Origin: CAWCQC01 sp963819905
GTDB lineage: Bacteria; Actinomycetota; Thermoleophilia; Gaiellales; Gaiellaceae
DNA: 64,000 bases
Direction: 5' to 3'
NCBI GenBank assembly: GCA_963819905.1
Contig: CAWFXP010000001.1
Span: 558,001 to 622,000, forward strand
Shown here: in pieces, positions 1-7,927 of the stretch
Layout: every line of letters starts with the position of its first letter
How positions within the stretch are numbered: the stretch's first letter is position 1
Position numbers and translations under genes: made by a program
The notes under the pieces: model-generated
Told to the model about the DNA's origin: nothing
What the model saw: only the letters and a program-made list of their open reading frames with translations
Databases searched by the model: none

Positions 1-2
1 AG

Positions 3-653
3 CCCGAGCGCATCGAGATCGTCGAGGGCGCAGACGACCATCTCAACCTGAAGTCCGACTCCCAGGGCCGGATCTACGCCGCCGTGAAGACGACGTCGAA
101 TCAGGCGGGCGACCTGCTTACCGGGTTGCTGGTCCGCGACCCGCAGAGCGGCAAGTGGCACGTCAACCTTTTCGGCCGGACGTCCGACGGCCATACGCGG
201 CCGATCGTCGTCGTCGACGAGGCGGCGGAAGTGGCGCACGTGTATGCGATGGCCGCCGCGCCGGAGGGAGGCCCCGCGCAGGCCGTGTACCGAAAGACGA
301 CGAACATCGAGGCGACCGAACCGTTCCCGCTCGGCGCCGGTGAGGTCGTTGTCGTAGTTCCCGGCGGCTCGGTGCGGGATCCGACCTCGACGAAGCAGAC
401 CGTCGAAGGGTGGTGGGGCCTCCCGGTCCTGGCGAGCGAGACCAGGGAGAATCGGTACGCGTTCGGGCTCCAGGCGCCCGGCGGCGTTCTCTCGGCAGCC
501 GACGGCGTGACCGCAACGACCGCCGAAGCGGCGGCTGCGCCCGAGGCTCCGCCGGTCGACGAGTCGGGCGGGTGGCTGCTTCCGGTCGTCCTCGCCCTCG
601 CCGGTCTCGCTGCTCTGACGTTCGGTGCGGTCCTCGTGCGGCGCCGGCGCTAG
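3..653 (+). CDS. C-terminally membrane-anchored protein, 5' partial
   Basis: The reading frame is open from the window edge (position 3) to a TAG at 651-653, so the gene begins upstream. The roughly 216 visible residues are a soluble, beta-rich-looking domain without a family motif I recognise, followed by an Ala/Pro linker, one membrane segment (WLLPVVLALAGLAALTFGAV) and a short positive tail LVRRRR. This layout suggests an extracytoplasmic domain held by a C-terminal anchor. The internal ATG at 84 is not the start, because the frame continues upstream with normal coding character. Function unknown; sure of coding, not of role. Confidence 0.75.
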   Translation, partial: PERIEIVEGADDHLNLKSDSQGRIYAAVKTTSNQAGDLLTGLLVRDPQSGKWHVNLFGRTSDGHTRPIVVVDEAAEVAHVYAMAAAPEGGPAQAVYRKTTNIEATEPFPLGAGEVVVVVPGGSVRDPTSTKQTVEGWWGLPVLASETRENRYAFGLQAPGGVLSAADGVTATTAEAAAAPEAPPVDESGGWLLPVVLALAGLAALTFGAVLVRRRR

Positions 654-664
654 CGCGTCCTGCG

Positions 665-1849
665 TCAGCCGCGAGCGCGCTCGAGCAGGCGCCTGGCGAT
701 GATCAGCTGCTGGATCTCGTTCGAGCCTTCGCCGATCAGGAGCAGCGGGGCGTCCCGGTAGTAGCGCTCCGGGCGGTACTCGAGCGAGTAGCCGTAGCCG
801 CCGTGGATGCGCATGCAGTCGAGGGCGTTGTCCTGGGCGGCTTCGGTGGCGTAGTACTTGGCCATGCCGGCCTCGAGGTCGGCGCGCTCGCCTGAGGCTT
901 TCCTCTGGGCGGCCTGGAGGACGAGCAGGCGCGCGGCCTCGGCCCGGGTCGCCATCTTGGCCAGCATCAGCTGCACGGCCTGGTGGTGGCCGATCGGCTT
1001 GCCGAAGGCCTCGCGCTCGGTGGCGTAGCGGACGGCGTCGTCGAGGCCCGCCCGGGCGAGGCCGGCGCCGCGGGCGGCGACGTTGACGCGCCCGACCTCG
1101 ATGCCGCTCATGAAGTACTTGAAGCCCTGGCCGATCCCGGCTTCGCCCCCGAGGACGCCGGCGGCCGGCGTGCGGAAGCCGTCGAAGACGAGCTCGGTCG
1201 ACTCGACGCCCTTGTAGCCGAGCTTCTTGGGACCGGGCATCGGGATCGTCAGGCCAGGCAGATCAGACACCTCCGGCTCCTTCTCGACGATGAAGCCCGT
1301 CATGCCGGTGTGCGGCGGGTCGGCCGTCGGATCGGTCTTCGCGAGCAGCATGATCATCCCCGAACGCCAGCCGTTCGTGACCCACATCTTCTGGCCGGAG
1401 ACCACGAACTCGTCGCCGTCCCTGACGGCGACCGTGCGGATCGACTGGACGTCCGAGCCCGCATGCGGCTCCGTCATCGAGAACGAGGAGCGAAGCTCAC
1501 CCGAGGCGAGGAGCGGCAGGTAGCGCTCCTTCTGCTCGTCGGTGCCGTGCATGCGGACCATGTAGCCGGCGATGAAGCTCCCGTTGACGATCCCGGACAG
1601 CGTCACCCAGCCCCGCGAGAGCTCCATCACGATCAGCGCGTAGGTGTCGAGCGACAGGCCGAGGCCGCCGTACTCCTCCGGGATCGTCACCCCGAACAGG
1701 CCCATCTCCCGCATCTGCGCGACCAGCGCCTCCGGGAACTCGTCCGCGTGCTCCAGGTCGGAGGCGATGGGAATCACCTCGCGGTCGACGAACTCGCCGA
1801 CCGCGGCGACGATCTCCCGTTGCTCGTCGCTCAGCCCGTCGACCGTCAT
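665..1849 (-). CDS. Acyl-CoA dehydrogenase
   Basis: A 394-residue FAD enzyme that would introduce a 2,3 double bond into an acyl-CoA and pass electrons to ETF. The family signature SMTEPHAGSD lies at residues 124-133 and the catalytic base is probably Glu374 in IGEGSNEIQ, the short/branched-chain acyl-CoA dehydrogenase position. The length is normal. The ATG at 1849 overlaps the TGA of the upstream MmgE/PrpD gene by four bases (ATGA), so the two are translationally coupled. It is the last gene of a four-gene leftward operon with MmgE/PrpD, MaoC and a CitE-like lyase. That context favours a small branched or dicarboxylic acyl-CoA as substrate (inference). Confidence 0.93.
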   Translation of the reverse strand: MTVDGLSDEQREIVAAVGEFVDREVIPIASDLEHADEFPEALVAQMREMGLFGVTIPEEYGGLGLSLDTYALIVMELSRGWVTLSGIVNGSFIAGYMVRMHGTDEQKERYLPLLASGELRSSFSMTEPHAGSDVQSIRTVAVRDGDEFVVSGQKMWVTNGWRSGMIMLLAKTDPTADPPHTGMTGFIVEKEPEVSDLPGLTIPMPGPKKLGYKGVESTELVFDGFRTPAAGVLGGEAGIGQGFKYFMSGIEVGRVNVAARGAGLARAGLDDAVRYATEREAFGKPIGHHQAVQLMLAKMATRAEAARLLVLQAAQRKASGERADLEAGMAKYYATEAAQDNALDCMRIHGGYGYSLEYRPERYYRDAPLLLIGEGSNEIQQLIIARRLLERARG

Positions 1850-3243
1850 GCGACGGCGACCCCGGCGGCGGCGAGCGGTGCGAGCGCGGAACGCAGGTCG
1901 TCGTGCTCCTCGAGCGCCAGAATCGCCTCTTCGAGGGCCTCGAGCGACGTGTCCGAGAGCGCGAGCGACGCGTTGCCGCGAAACTTCTCGCGCACCTCGC
2001 TCGGCGAGAGCGGGTTCTCCGGGCCGCCCTTCTGGTAGGGGAAGTCGGCCTCGACGGTCGTGCCGTCGGCGAGCCGCACGCGAACGCCGCCGGGGAACGC
2101 CTGCGGGTAGGTCGGGTAATCCCTCGTCTCGTAACGCACCTTGGCGGCGACCGCGAGCACGGCCGGGTCGGAGATCGCCTCGTCGGTGTAGTCGGCGACG
2201 CCGACGCTGCCGCGGACGAGCATCGCGGCCGTCGAGTACTGGAGCGAGAACTTCCCCTCGTAGTCCGAGCGCGGGGCCACCTTGGCGTCGGCCGGCTCGA
2301 GCACGAGCGACACGCCCGCCGCCGGGACGGTGACGACGACGTCCTCGATCTCCTCGGCCGAGAACGTCCGGCCGCCCGCAGCTTCGGAGGTCGCGCCGAG
2401 CGAGCCGTGCATGAAGTGGCAGGCGGGGTAGGGCTTGTAGGCGATCCGGGGGGTCTCCCAGCGCGAGCCGAGGTCGGCGAGCTGCGACCCGACGTCGATC
2501 GTGCCCTTCTCGGCTCCGAGGAACGCGTGGTAGAGCCCGAACTTGCCCTCGACGAGCGAGGGTGGCCCCTCGGCGCCGAGCGAGGCGAGCCGCGCGGCGA
2601 TCAGCGCCCCGTGCGCGGCCCAGGCGGGATGGAGCGGCTTCGTGGCGGTGCCGTCCTCGAGGTAGGCGAACAGGCCCGAGGCCATCGACCCGACCAGCCC
2701 GAAGGCGCTCGTCGCAGCCCTCGCGTCGAGCCCGTCGAGCCTCGCCGCCGCGGTGACCGCGCCGAAGATCCCGCAGATCGCGGTCGGGTGAAAGCCGCGG
2801 CGGTGGAACTCGCCGGAGGCGGCCATCCCGAGCCGCGTGACGACCTCGTTTGCTCCGACGATCGCGGTCAGCACCTCGCGCCCGGACGCGCCCTGCGCCT
2901 CGCCCGCGGCGAGCGCCGCCGGGCAGGTAACCGTCGAGACGTGGCTGACGGAGTCGGAGTGCGTGTCGTCGAAGTCGAGCCCGTGGCAGAGCATCGCGTT
3001 CGCGAAGGCCGCGTTCGGGGCCGGCAGCCCGGCGTCCAAGCCGACGACGGTCGCCTGCGCGGCGCCGCCGAGCTCCGCCATCGTGGTGCGGCCCTCCGTC
3101 GCGACGCCCAGCGCGTGGGCCGCCAGCCCGCAGCCCAGCGTGTCGAGCAGGTGGAGCTTCGCCGCCTCGCAGACCTCGGTCGGGATGTCGTCGTAGCGAA
3201 GGCCGTTCGTCCACTCCGTGAACCGTTCTGCTGCAGTCGCCAT
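1846..3243 (-). CDS. MmgE/PrpD family protein
   Basis: A 465-residue member of the family that includes 2-methylcitrate dehydratase (PrpD), cis-aconitate decarboxylase and iminodisuccinate epimerase. The characteristic GLDFDDTHSD is at residues 88-97 and a KPYPACHFMHG segment at 270-280. Both are shared family hallmarks, so substrate cannot be assigned from them. It sits between MaoC (1 base upstream) and acyl-CoA dehydrogenase (4-base overlap). In that setting a dehydratase, decarboxylase or epimerase acting on a tricarboxylic or branched dicarboxylic acid would feed the CoA steps. ATG start at 3243; full length. Confidence 0.9.
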   Translation of the reverse strand: MATAAERFTEWTNGLRYDDIPTEVCEAAKLHLLDTLGCGLAAHALGVATEGRTTMAELGGAAQATVVGLDAGLPAPNAAFANAMLCHGLDFDDTHSDSVSHVSTVTCPAALAAGEAQGASGREVLTAIVGANEVVTRLGMAASGEFHRRGFHPTAICGIFGAVTAAARLDGLDARAATSAFGLVGSMASGLFAYLEDGTATKPLHPAWAAHGALIAARLASLGAEGPPSLVEGKFGLYHAFLGAEKGTIDVGSQLADLGSRWETPRIAYKPYPACHFMHGSLGATSEAAGGRTFSAEEIEDVVVTVPAAGVSLVLEPADAKVAPRSDYEGKFSLQYSTAAMLVRGSVGVADYTDEAISDPAVLAVAAKVRYETRDYPTYPQAFPGGVRVRLADGTTVEADFPYQKGGPENPLSPSEVREKFRGNASLALSDTSLEALEEAILALEEHDDLRSALAPLAAAGVAVA

Positions 3244-3244
3244 C

Positions 3245-3781
3245 TCAGACCGTCCAGTCCTCGTCGGTTGCCGGGAACATGTCCGTCACCTCCGGTGCTT
3301 CGCGCTTGTAGACCATGAACGTCCGCTTGAACTCGATGACGACCTCGCGCCGCTGGTTGATCCCCCGGCAGCGCATGGAGACGATGCCGACGTTCGGGTT
3401 CGACTTCGACTCCCGCAGGCCGGTGATCTCGCTCTCGGCCCAGAGCGTGTCGCCGACGAAGACGGGCTTCGGCAGCTTGATGTCCGTCCAGGAGAGGTTC
3501 GCGGTCGCGTTCTCGCTCGTGTCGGGAACGGTCATGCCGGTCACGAGGGCGAGCGTGAACGCGGAGTTGACGAGCGGCTGTCCGAATCGTGTGCCCTCGG
3601 TGTAGGGCGTGTTGAAGTGCATCTGGTTCGTGTTCAGGGTCAGCAGCGTGAACCAGATGTTGTCGGTCTCGGTGATCGTGCGCCCGAGGCGGCTCTGGAA
3701 CGTGTCGCCGAGCTCGAAATCCTCGTAGAAGCGGCCCCGCCAGACCTTCGGCGCGGCCTCCGTCTCGGTGTGATCGGTCAT
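3245..3781 (-). CDS. MaoC-family hydratase, mesaconyl/itaconyl-CoA hydratase-like
   Basis: A 178-residue single hot-dog-fold protein expected to hydrate an enoyl-CoA in the cytoplasm. The conserved block LNTNQMHFN at about residues 49-57 is followed by EGTRFGQPLVNS. The usual MaoC pattern is D-x-N-P-x-H, so the first Asp is Asn here and His is kept. I recall a similar arrangement in mesaconyl-CoA-type hydratases, but cannot verify it. The ATG at 3781 overlaps the stop of the CitE-like gene by four bases, which couples the hydratase to the lyase: hydration to a beta-hydroxyacyl-CoA, then cleavage. Confidence 0.88.
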   Translation of the reverse strand: MTDHTETEAAPKVWRGRFYEDFELGDTFQSRLGRTITETDNIWFTLLTLNTNQMHFNTPYTEGTRFGQPLVNSAFTLALVTGMTVPDTSENATANLSWTDIKLPKPVFVGDTLWAESEITGLRESKSNPNVGIVSMRCRGINQRREVVIEFKRTFMVYKREAPEVTDMFPATDEDWTV

Positions 3782-4608
3782 CCCATCTCCTTTTCCAGCA
3801 ATCTGCGGGCCCGCACGACCACGGGCAGGTCGATCATCTCGCCGTCGAGCGCGACGGCGCCGCGTCCTTCGCCGACGCCCGCCTCGTAAGCCGCGACGAC
3901 GCGGCGGGCCCAGTCGAGCTGCGCCTCGTCCGGCGCGAACACGCGGTTGACGGCCGCGACCTGGGCCGGGTGGATGCAGATCTTGCCGCCCATGCCGAGC
4001 GAGCGCGCCAGGAGCGACTCGTGCTCGAGGCCGTCGTCGTCCTGCGTGTCGAGGTGGACGACGTCGAAAGGCGCTCGGATGCCGGCCGCCGCTGAGTCGA
4101 CGACGAGCGACGAGCGCGCGAACAGGATCTCGAGGCCGTCGGCGCGCGTCTCGAGCCGGAGCTCGGCGCCGAGATCGGCCGCCCCGAGCGCGAGCGCCGC
4201 GACCCGCGGACGCAAAGCGGTCTCGTAGGCGAGGCGTACGCCGAGCGCGGTCTCCACGATCGCGAGGAGCGGCGGGCCCTGCGAGCCGAGCGCGTCGACA
4301 GCCTCCGGTGTCGCCTTCGGGAGCACGATCGCGTCCAGCTCGAGCGCCTCCAGCGCCTCCGCGTCCTCCTCCCAGAACTCGGTGTCGGTTCCGTTGATGC
4401 GCACGGCCCGGGCGGGCCCCGGGCCCTTGGTGGCCATGAGCCGGGCCACGAGGTCGCGCGCCGGGCCCTTCTCGGCGGCCGTGACCGCGTCTTCGAGGTC
4501 GGCGACGACGGCGTCCGCGTCGGACTCGAGCGCGCGCGTCAGCTTGCGCTCGTCGCTGCCGGGCGCGAAGAGGAGCGAGCGGAGATTCGAGAGGCCGGCG
4601 GACGTCAT
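3778..4608 (-). CDS. CitE-like beta-hydroxyacyl-CoA lyase
   Basis: A 276-residue HpcH/HpaI-citrate lyase family TIM barrel. Visible landmarks are LLFAPGSDERK near the N-terminus, VADLEDAV (35-42), substrate-binding Arg70 in VRINGT, and likely Mg ligands Glu119 (IVET) and Asp145 (GAADLGAEL). It lacks partners of the citrate lyase complex, so it is probably a stand-alone CoA-ester lyase such as citramalyl-CoA or malyl-CoA lyase. Mycobacterium tuberculosis Rv2498c, in a similar citE-maoC-fadE neighbourhood, is the nearest described analogue I know. It is first gene of the leftward operon, 17 bases downstream of a strong promoter with a GntR-type operator. Confidence 0.9.
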   Translation of the reverse strand: MTSAGLSNLRSLLFAPGSDERKLTRALESDADAVVADLEDAVTAAEKGPARDLVARLMATKGPGPARAVRINGTDTEFWEEDAEALEALELDAIVLPKATPEAVDALGSQGPPLLAIVETALGVRLAYETALRPRVAALALGAADLGAELRLETRADGLEILFARSSLVVDSAAAGIRAPFDVVHLDTQDDDGLEHESLLARSLGMGGKICIHPAQVAAVNRVFAPDEAQLDWARRVVAAYEAGVGEGRGAVALDGEMIDLPVVVRARRLLEKEMG

Positions 4609-4624
4609 GCCAGGGCGCTTCCCG

Positions 4625-4654
4625 TTTATAAGTCAGACATTCGGATGCTGTCAA
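4625..4654 (-). promoter_or_regulatory. Promoter of the leftward citE-like operon
   Basis: On the minus strand a perfect TTGACA (4654-4649) is followed after 18 bases by TATAAA (4630-4625), ending 16 bases before the ATG at 4608. The spacer holds a GTCTGAC operator directly against the -10 box. Confidence 0.8.
4630..4640. promoter_or_regulatory. Operator copy 1, AAGTCAGACAT
   Basis: An 11-base site around the odd palindrome GTC-A-GAC, the symmetry typical of FadR/FCD GntR-family operators. It lies inside the spacer of the leftward promoter, so a bound protein would block RNA polymerase. An identical copy lies 73 bases away at 4703-4713. Confidence 0.65.
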
Positions 4655-4687
4655 CTCGCGTCGGCACGAGGGCGGTTCGGATGCTGC

Positions 4688-4716
4688 TTGACAGCCCTTT
4701 GGAAGTCAGACATAAA
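4688..4716 (+). promoter_or_regulatory. Promoter of the rightward oxidoreductase-hyuAB-gntR operon
   Basis: TTGACA at 4688-4693, a 17-base spacer, and CATAAA at 4711-4716. The transcript would start near 4723, giving a leader of about 42 bases with a good Shine-Dalgarno (GGAGGT, 4752-4757). Confidence 0.75.
4703..4713. promoter_or_regulatory. Operator copy 2, AAGTCAGACAT
   Basis: Exact copy of the site at 4630-4640, placed against and partly over the -10 box of the rightward promoter. The same position relative to each promoter argues for one repressor acting on both. Confidence 0.65.
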
Positions 4717-4764
4717 CATCCGAACGCACCCACGGACGAGTCCGGCGCACGGGAGGTCGATGGC

Positions 4765-5793
4765 GTGAAAGCGGTACGGTTGCACGAGTTCGGCGGCTTG
4801 GACGTCCTGCGCCTCGAGGAGATCGACGACCCGGTCCCGGGGCCCGGGGAGGTTTCGATCAGGATCCGGGCGTCCGCGCTCAACCACCTCGACGTCGACG
4901 TCCGCGACGGCACCTCCCGCTTTCCGGTCGAGTTCCCGCACACGCTCGGGGTCGAGGTCGCCGGTGAGATCGAGGCGATCGGGAGCGGGGTGGAGGGCTG
5001 GGAGGAGGGCGACCGGGTCAACCCGTACATCATGACCCCCTGCGGCGAGTGCGCGTACTGCCGCACCGGTCGCGAGTCGCTCTGCCTGGCAGCTGGATTC
5101 ATCAGCTTCAGCACGGGAGGCGGGTACGCGGAGAAGCTGACGTGCCCCGCCCGCCAGCTCGTCCGGATCCCGGACGGCGTCTCGATGGAGGCGGCGGCGG
5201 CGCTCCAGGTCGCGTTCGCCACGTCGTGGCACATGCTCTTCACGCGCGGGCAGCTGAAGCCCGGCGAGACCGTGCTCATCAACTCGGTCGGGAGCGGGAT
5301 CGGCTCGGCGGCGGTGCAGCTCGCGAAGATGGCCGGGGCGTTCGTGATCGGCAACGCCTCGAGCGACGAGAAGCTCGAGCGCGCCCGCGAGCTGGGCATG
5401 GACGTCGGCATCAACCACGCGACCCAGGACGTCGTCGAGGAGGTCATGAAGGCGACAGACGGGGCAGGTGCCGATCTCACCTACGAGCACGTCGGCGGAG
5501 AGCTGTTCCAGAAGGGGCTCGACGCGCTGAAGAAGGACGGGCGCCTGGTCATCTGCGGCGGGCACTCCGGGGAGGTCGTCCCGTTCGACATCATCCCGTT
5601 CTTCCGTACGCAGAAGAGCGTCATCGGGTCGTTCGTCTACACGCGGGAGGAGATCTCGCGCTGCTTCGACCTCGCCGCCCGCGGTCGCATCACGCCGCTC
5701 GTCCACGCGACGTTCCCGCTCGAGCAGGCGCGGGAGGCCATGGAGATGATGGAGCGCCGCGAGCACTTCGGAAAGATCGTCCTGACGCCGTGA
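4765..5793 (+). CDS. Zinc-type alcohol dehydrogenase / quinone oxidoreductase family (MDR)
   Basis: A 342-residue medium-chain dehydrogenase/reductase using NAD(P)H. The structural zinc motif CGECAYCRTGRESLC is present. The catalytic-zinc Cys is replaced in the SALNHLDVDVRDG segment and the GHE motif reads GVEVAGE, as in quinone oxidoreductases and enoyl/acrylyl-CoA reductases. The Rossmann stretch VGSGIGSAAVQLAK follows. I chose GTG 4765 (start MKAVRLHEFGG) because GGAGGT sits 7 bases upstream and the protein begins as the family does; the upstream extension from 4645 overlaps the promoter. First gene of the rightward operon, 13 bases before the hydantoinase A gene. Confidence 0.9.
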   Translation: MKAVRLHEFGGLDVLRLEEIDDPVPGPGEVSIRIRASALNHLDVDVRDGTSRFPVEFPHTLGVEVAGEIEAIGSGVEGWEEGDRVNPYIMTPCGECAYCRTGRESLCLAAGFISFSTGGGYAEKLTCPARQLVRIPDGVSMEAAAALQVAFATSWHMLFTRGQLKPGETVLINSVGSGIGSAAVQLAKMAGAFVIGNASSDEKLERARELGMDVGINHATQDVVEEVMKATDGAGADLTYEHVGGELFQKGLDALKKDGRLVICGGHSGEVVPFDIIPFFRTQKSVIGSFVYTREEISRCFDLAARGRITPLVHATFPLEQAREAMEMMERREHFGKIVLTP

Positions 5794-5806
5794 AGGAGAG
5801 CCGGCG

Positions 5807-7927
5807 ATGAAGCGTGTAGGCGTCGACGTCGGCGGCACGTTCACGGATCTCATCGCCGTCGACGACGAGACGGGCACCATCCTCGTTCACAAGCTGCCGA
5901 CCACGCCCGACGACCCGTCGCAGGGCACGGTCCAGGGCATCAGCGAGATCGCGGCCGAGGCCGGCATCGCTCCCTCCGACCTCGACCAGGTCTTTCACGG
6001 GACGACGATCGCGACCAACATCGTCATCGAGCACAACGGCGCCAGGGTGGGGATGCTGACGACCGAGGGCTACCGCGACATCCTCCACATCGCCCGGCAC
6101 AAGAAGCCGCTCAACTTCTCGAACTACCAAGATCTCCCGTGGCAGCGGTACCCGATCGTGCGCCGCCGCTACCGCCTCACGGTCCCCGAGCGCATCACGA
6201 AGGACGGCTCGGTGCTCGTGCCGCTCGACGAGGACGTCGCCCGCGCGCGCGTGCTGGAGCTGAAGGAGGCGGGGGTCGAGGCGGTGGCGGTCTGTTTCCT
6301 GTTCTCGTTCCTGAACCCGGAGCACGAGGCGAGGGTGGCCGCGATCGTGCGGGAGGAGTTCCCGGAGGCGTTCCTGTCGGTCTCCTCGGAGGTGCTCCCC
6401 CAGTACCGCGAGTACGAGCGCTTCTCGACGGTGTGCCTGAACGCGTTCGTGGGGCCGAAGGTGGCGAGCTATGTCCGGCGCCTCGAGGACGAGCTGCGGG
6501 GGATGGGCGTCAGGACAGGTGTTCACCTGATGACTTCCGCGAGCGGCGTCGCGACGGCGGAGGGCGCGGTCGTCCGCCCGGTCAACCTCCTCATGTCCGG
6601 GCCCGTCGCCGGCGTCGTCGGCGGCATCTGGGCCGGGCGCCAGGCCGGCTACGACAACGTCATCACCCTCGACGTGGGCGGGACGTCCGCGGACATCGGG
6701 CTCGCCCAGGAGGGTCGCCTGCGGATGAAGCACCTGCTCGACACGCGGGTGGGCCCCTACCAGGCGATGATCCCGATGGTCGACGTCGACACGATCGGAG
6801 CGGGCGGCGGCTCGATCGCCTACGTCGACCAGGGCGGCATCTTCCGGGTCGGCCCCCGCTCGGCGGGCGCCGACCCGGGACCGGCGGCCTACGACCGCGG
6901 CGGCACCGAGGCGACCGCGACCGACGCGATGGTCAACCTCGGCTGGCTCGTCCCGGAGGCATTCCTCGGCGGCGGCATGACGCTTCGCCCCGATCTGGCG
7001 CGCACGGCGTTCGAGCAGGGCCCGGCGAAGGCGCTGGGGATGTCGGTCGAGGAGGCGTCGATGGGAGCGGTCCAGATCCTGACGCACTCGATGGTCCAGT
7101 CGATCGAGGAGAACTCGGTGCGCAAGGGCTTCGATCCGCGCGACTTCGCGCTCGTCGCCGAGGGCGGCGCCGGGCCGCTCTTCGCCGCGCAGGTGGGTGT
7201 CGAGGTCGGCACGCCGTGGGTGCTCGTCCCGCCCTTCCCGGGCATCACCTCTGCGATGGGCCTGCTCGCGACGGACATGGTCTACGAGTACGTCTCGACC
7301 GCCTACCAGCGGCTCTCGACGCTCGACGTCGCGGCCCTCGAGCAGCGGTTCGCGGAGCTCGAGGAGCAAGCCCGCAGGCAGCTCGAAGAGGACGGCGTCC
7401 CGGAAGACCGCGTTCTCGTCCAGCGAATCGCCGACTGCCGGTACCTCGGGCAGGGTTACGAGCTCCGCGTCGACGCGCCGGCGGGTGCGATCGACGACGC
7501 CTGGGTCGAGAAGATCCGCTCGGACTTCCACGACATCCACGAGCGCGAGTATTCGCGCCGCTTCGAGGAGTCGGACATCGAGCTGCCGAACGTCCGCGTC
7601 CGTGGCATCGGGCTCATGGCGCCCCTCTCGACGCCGGAGGTCGAGGCCGGCGGCGAATCCGCCGAGGGGGCGCTCCGACACGAGGGCACCGCGTGGTTCC
7701 GCGCGGACGGGGCGCTGCGCGAGGTCGCGACCCGCTACTACGACCGCGACGGCCTCGAGGCGGGGAACCGCATCGAGGGCCCTGCGATCGTCAACCAGTA
7801 CGACACGACCACGGTCGTCCCACCCGGAATCGCGGCGCACGTCGACCGCTTCGGGAACATCGTCATCGAGGTCGGCGCGTCGGCCGAGGCAAGAGCCATC
7901 GCCGAGGGCATGGAGGTGAGCGCCTGA
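5807..7927 (+). CDS. Hydantoinase/oxoprolinase family protein, subunit A (HyuA-like)
   Basis: A 706-residue ASKHA-fold ATPase subunit of the N-methylhydantoinase / 5-oxoprolinase / acetone carboxylase family. The phosphate-binding motif DVGGTFTDLIAV is at the N-terminus (Asp7), the HGTTIATN block follows near residue 65, and a second DVGGTSADIGLA lies about residue 290. Such subunits phosphorylate a cyclic amide or a ketone during ATP-dependent ring opening or carboxylation. A Shine-Dalgarno AAGGAG precedes the ATG, and the TGA shares one base with the next start (TGATG), so A and B subunits are made together. Substrate not determinable from sequence. Confidence 0.92.
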   Translation: MKRVGVDVGGTFTDLIAVDDETGTILVHKLPTTPDDPSQGTVQGISEIAAEAGIAPSDLDQVFHGTTIATNIVIEHNGARVGMLTTEGYRDILHIARHKKPLNFSNYQDLPWQRYPIVRRRYRLTVPERITKDGSVLVPLDEDVARARVLELKEAGVEAVAVCFLFSFLNPEHEARVAAIVREEFPEAFLSVSSEVLPQYREYERFSTVCLNAFVGPKVASYVRRLEDELRGMGVRTGVHLMTSASGVATAEGAVVRPVNLLMSGPVAGVVGGIWAGRQAGYDNVITLDVGGTSADIGLAQEGRLRMKHLLDTRVGPYQAMIPMVDVDTIGAGGGSIAYVDQGGIFRVGPRSAGADPGPAAYDRGGTEATATDAMVNLGWLVPEAFLGGGMTLRPDLARTAFEQGPAKALGMSVEEASMGAVQILTHSMVQSIEENSVRKGFDPRDFALVAEGGAGPLFAAQVGVEVGTPWVLVPPFPGITSAMGLLATDMVYEYVSTAYQRLSTLDVAALEQRFAELEEQARRQLEEDGVPEDRVLVQRIADCRYLGQGYELRVDAPAGAIDDAWVEKIRSDFHDIHEREYSRRFEESDIELPNVRVRGIGLMAPLSTPEVEAGGESAEGALRHEGTAWFRADGALREVATRYYDRDGLEAGNRIEGPAIVNQYDTTTVVPPGIAAHVDRFGNIVIEVGASAEARAIAEGMEVSA

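Noticed and set aside
665..3214. One continuous 849-residue minus-strand reading frame covering the acyl-CoA dehydrogenase and beyond
   Set aside because: Only the last 394 residues are a real protein; the upstream part is Arg-rich and antisense-like, and that DNA is better explained by the MmgE/PrpD gene in another frame.
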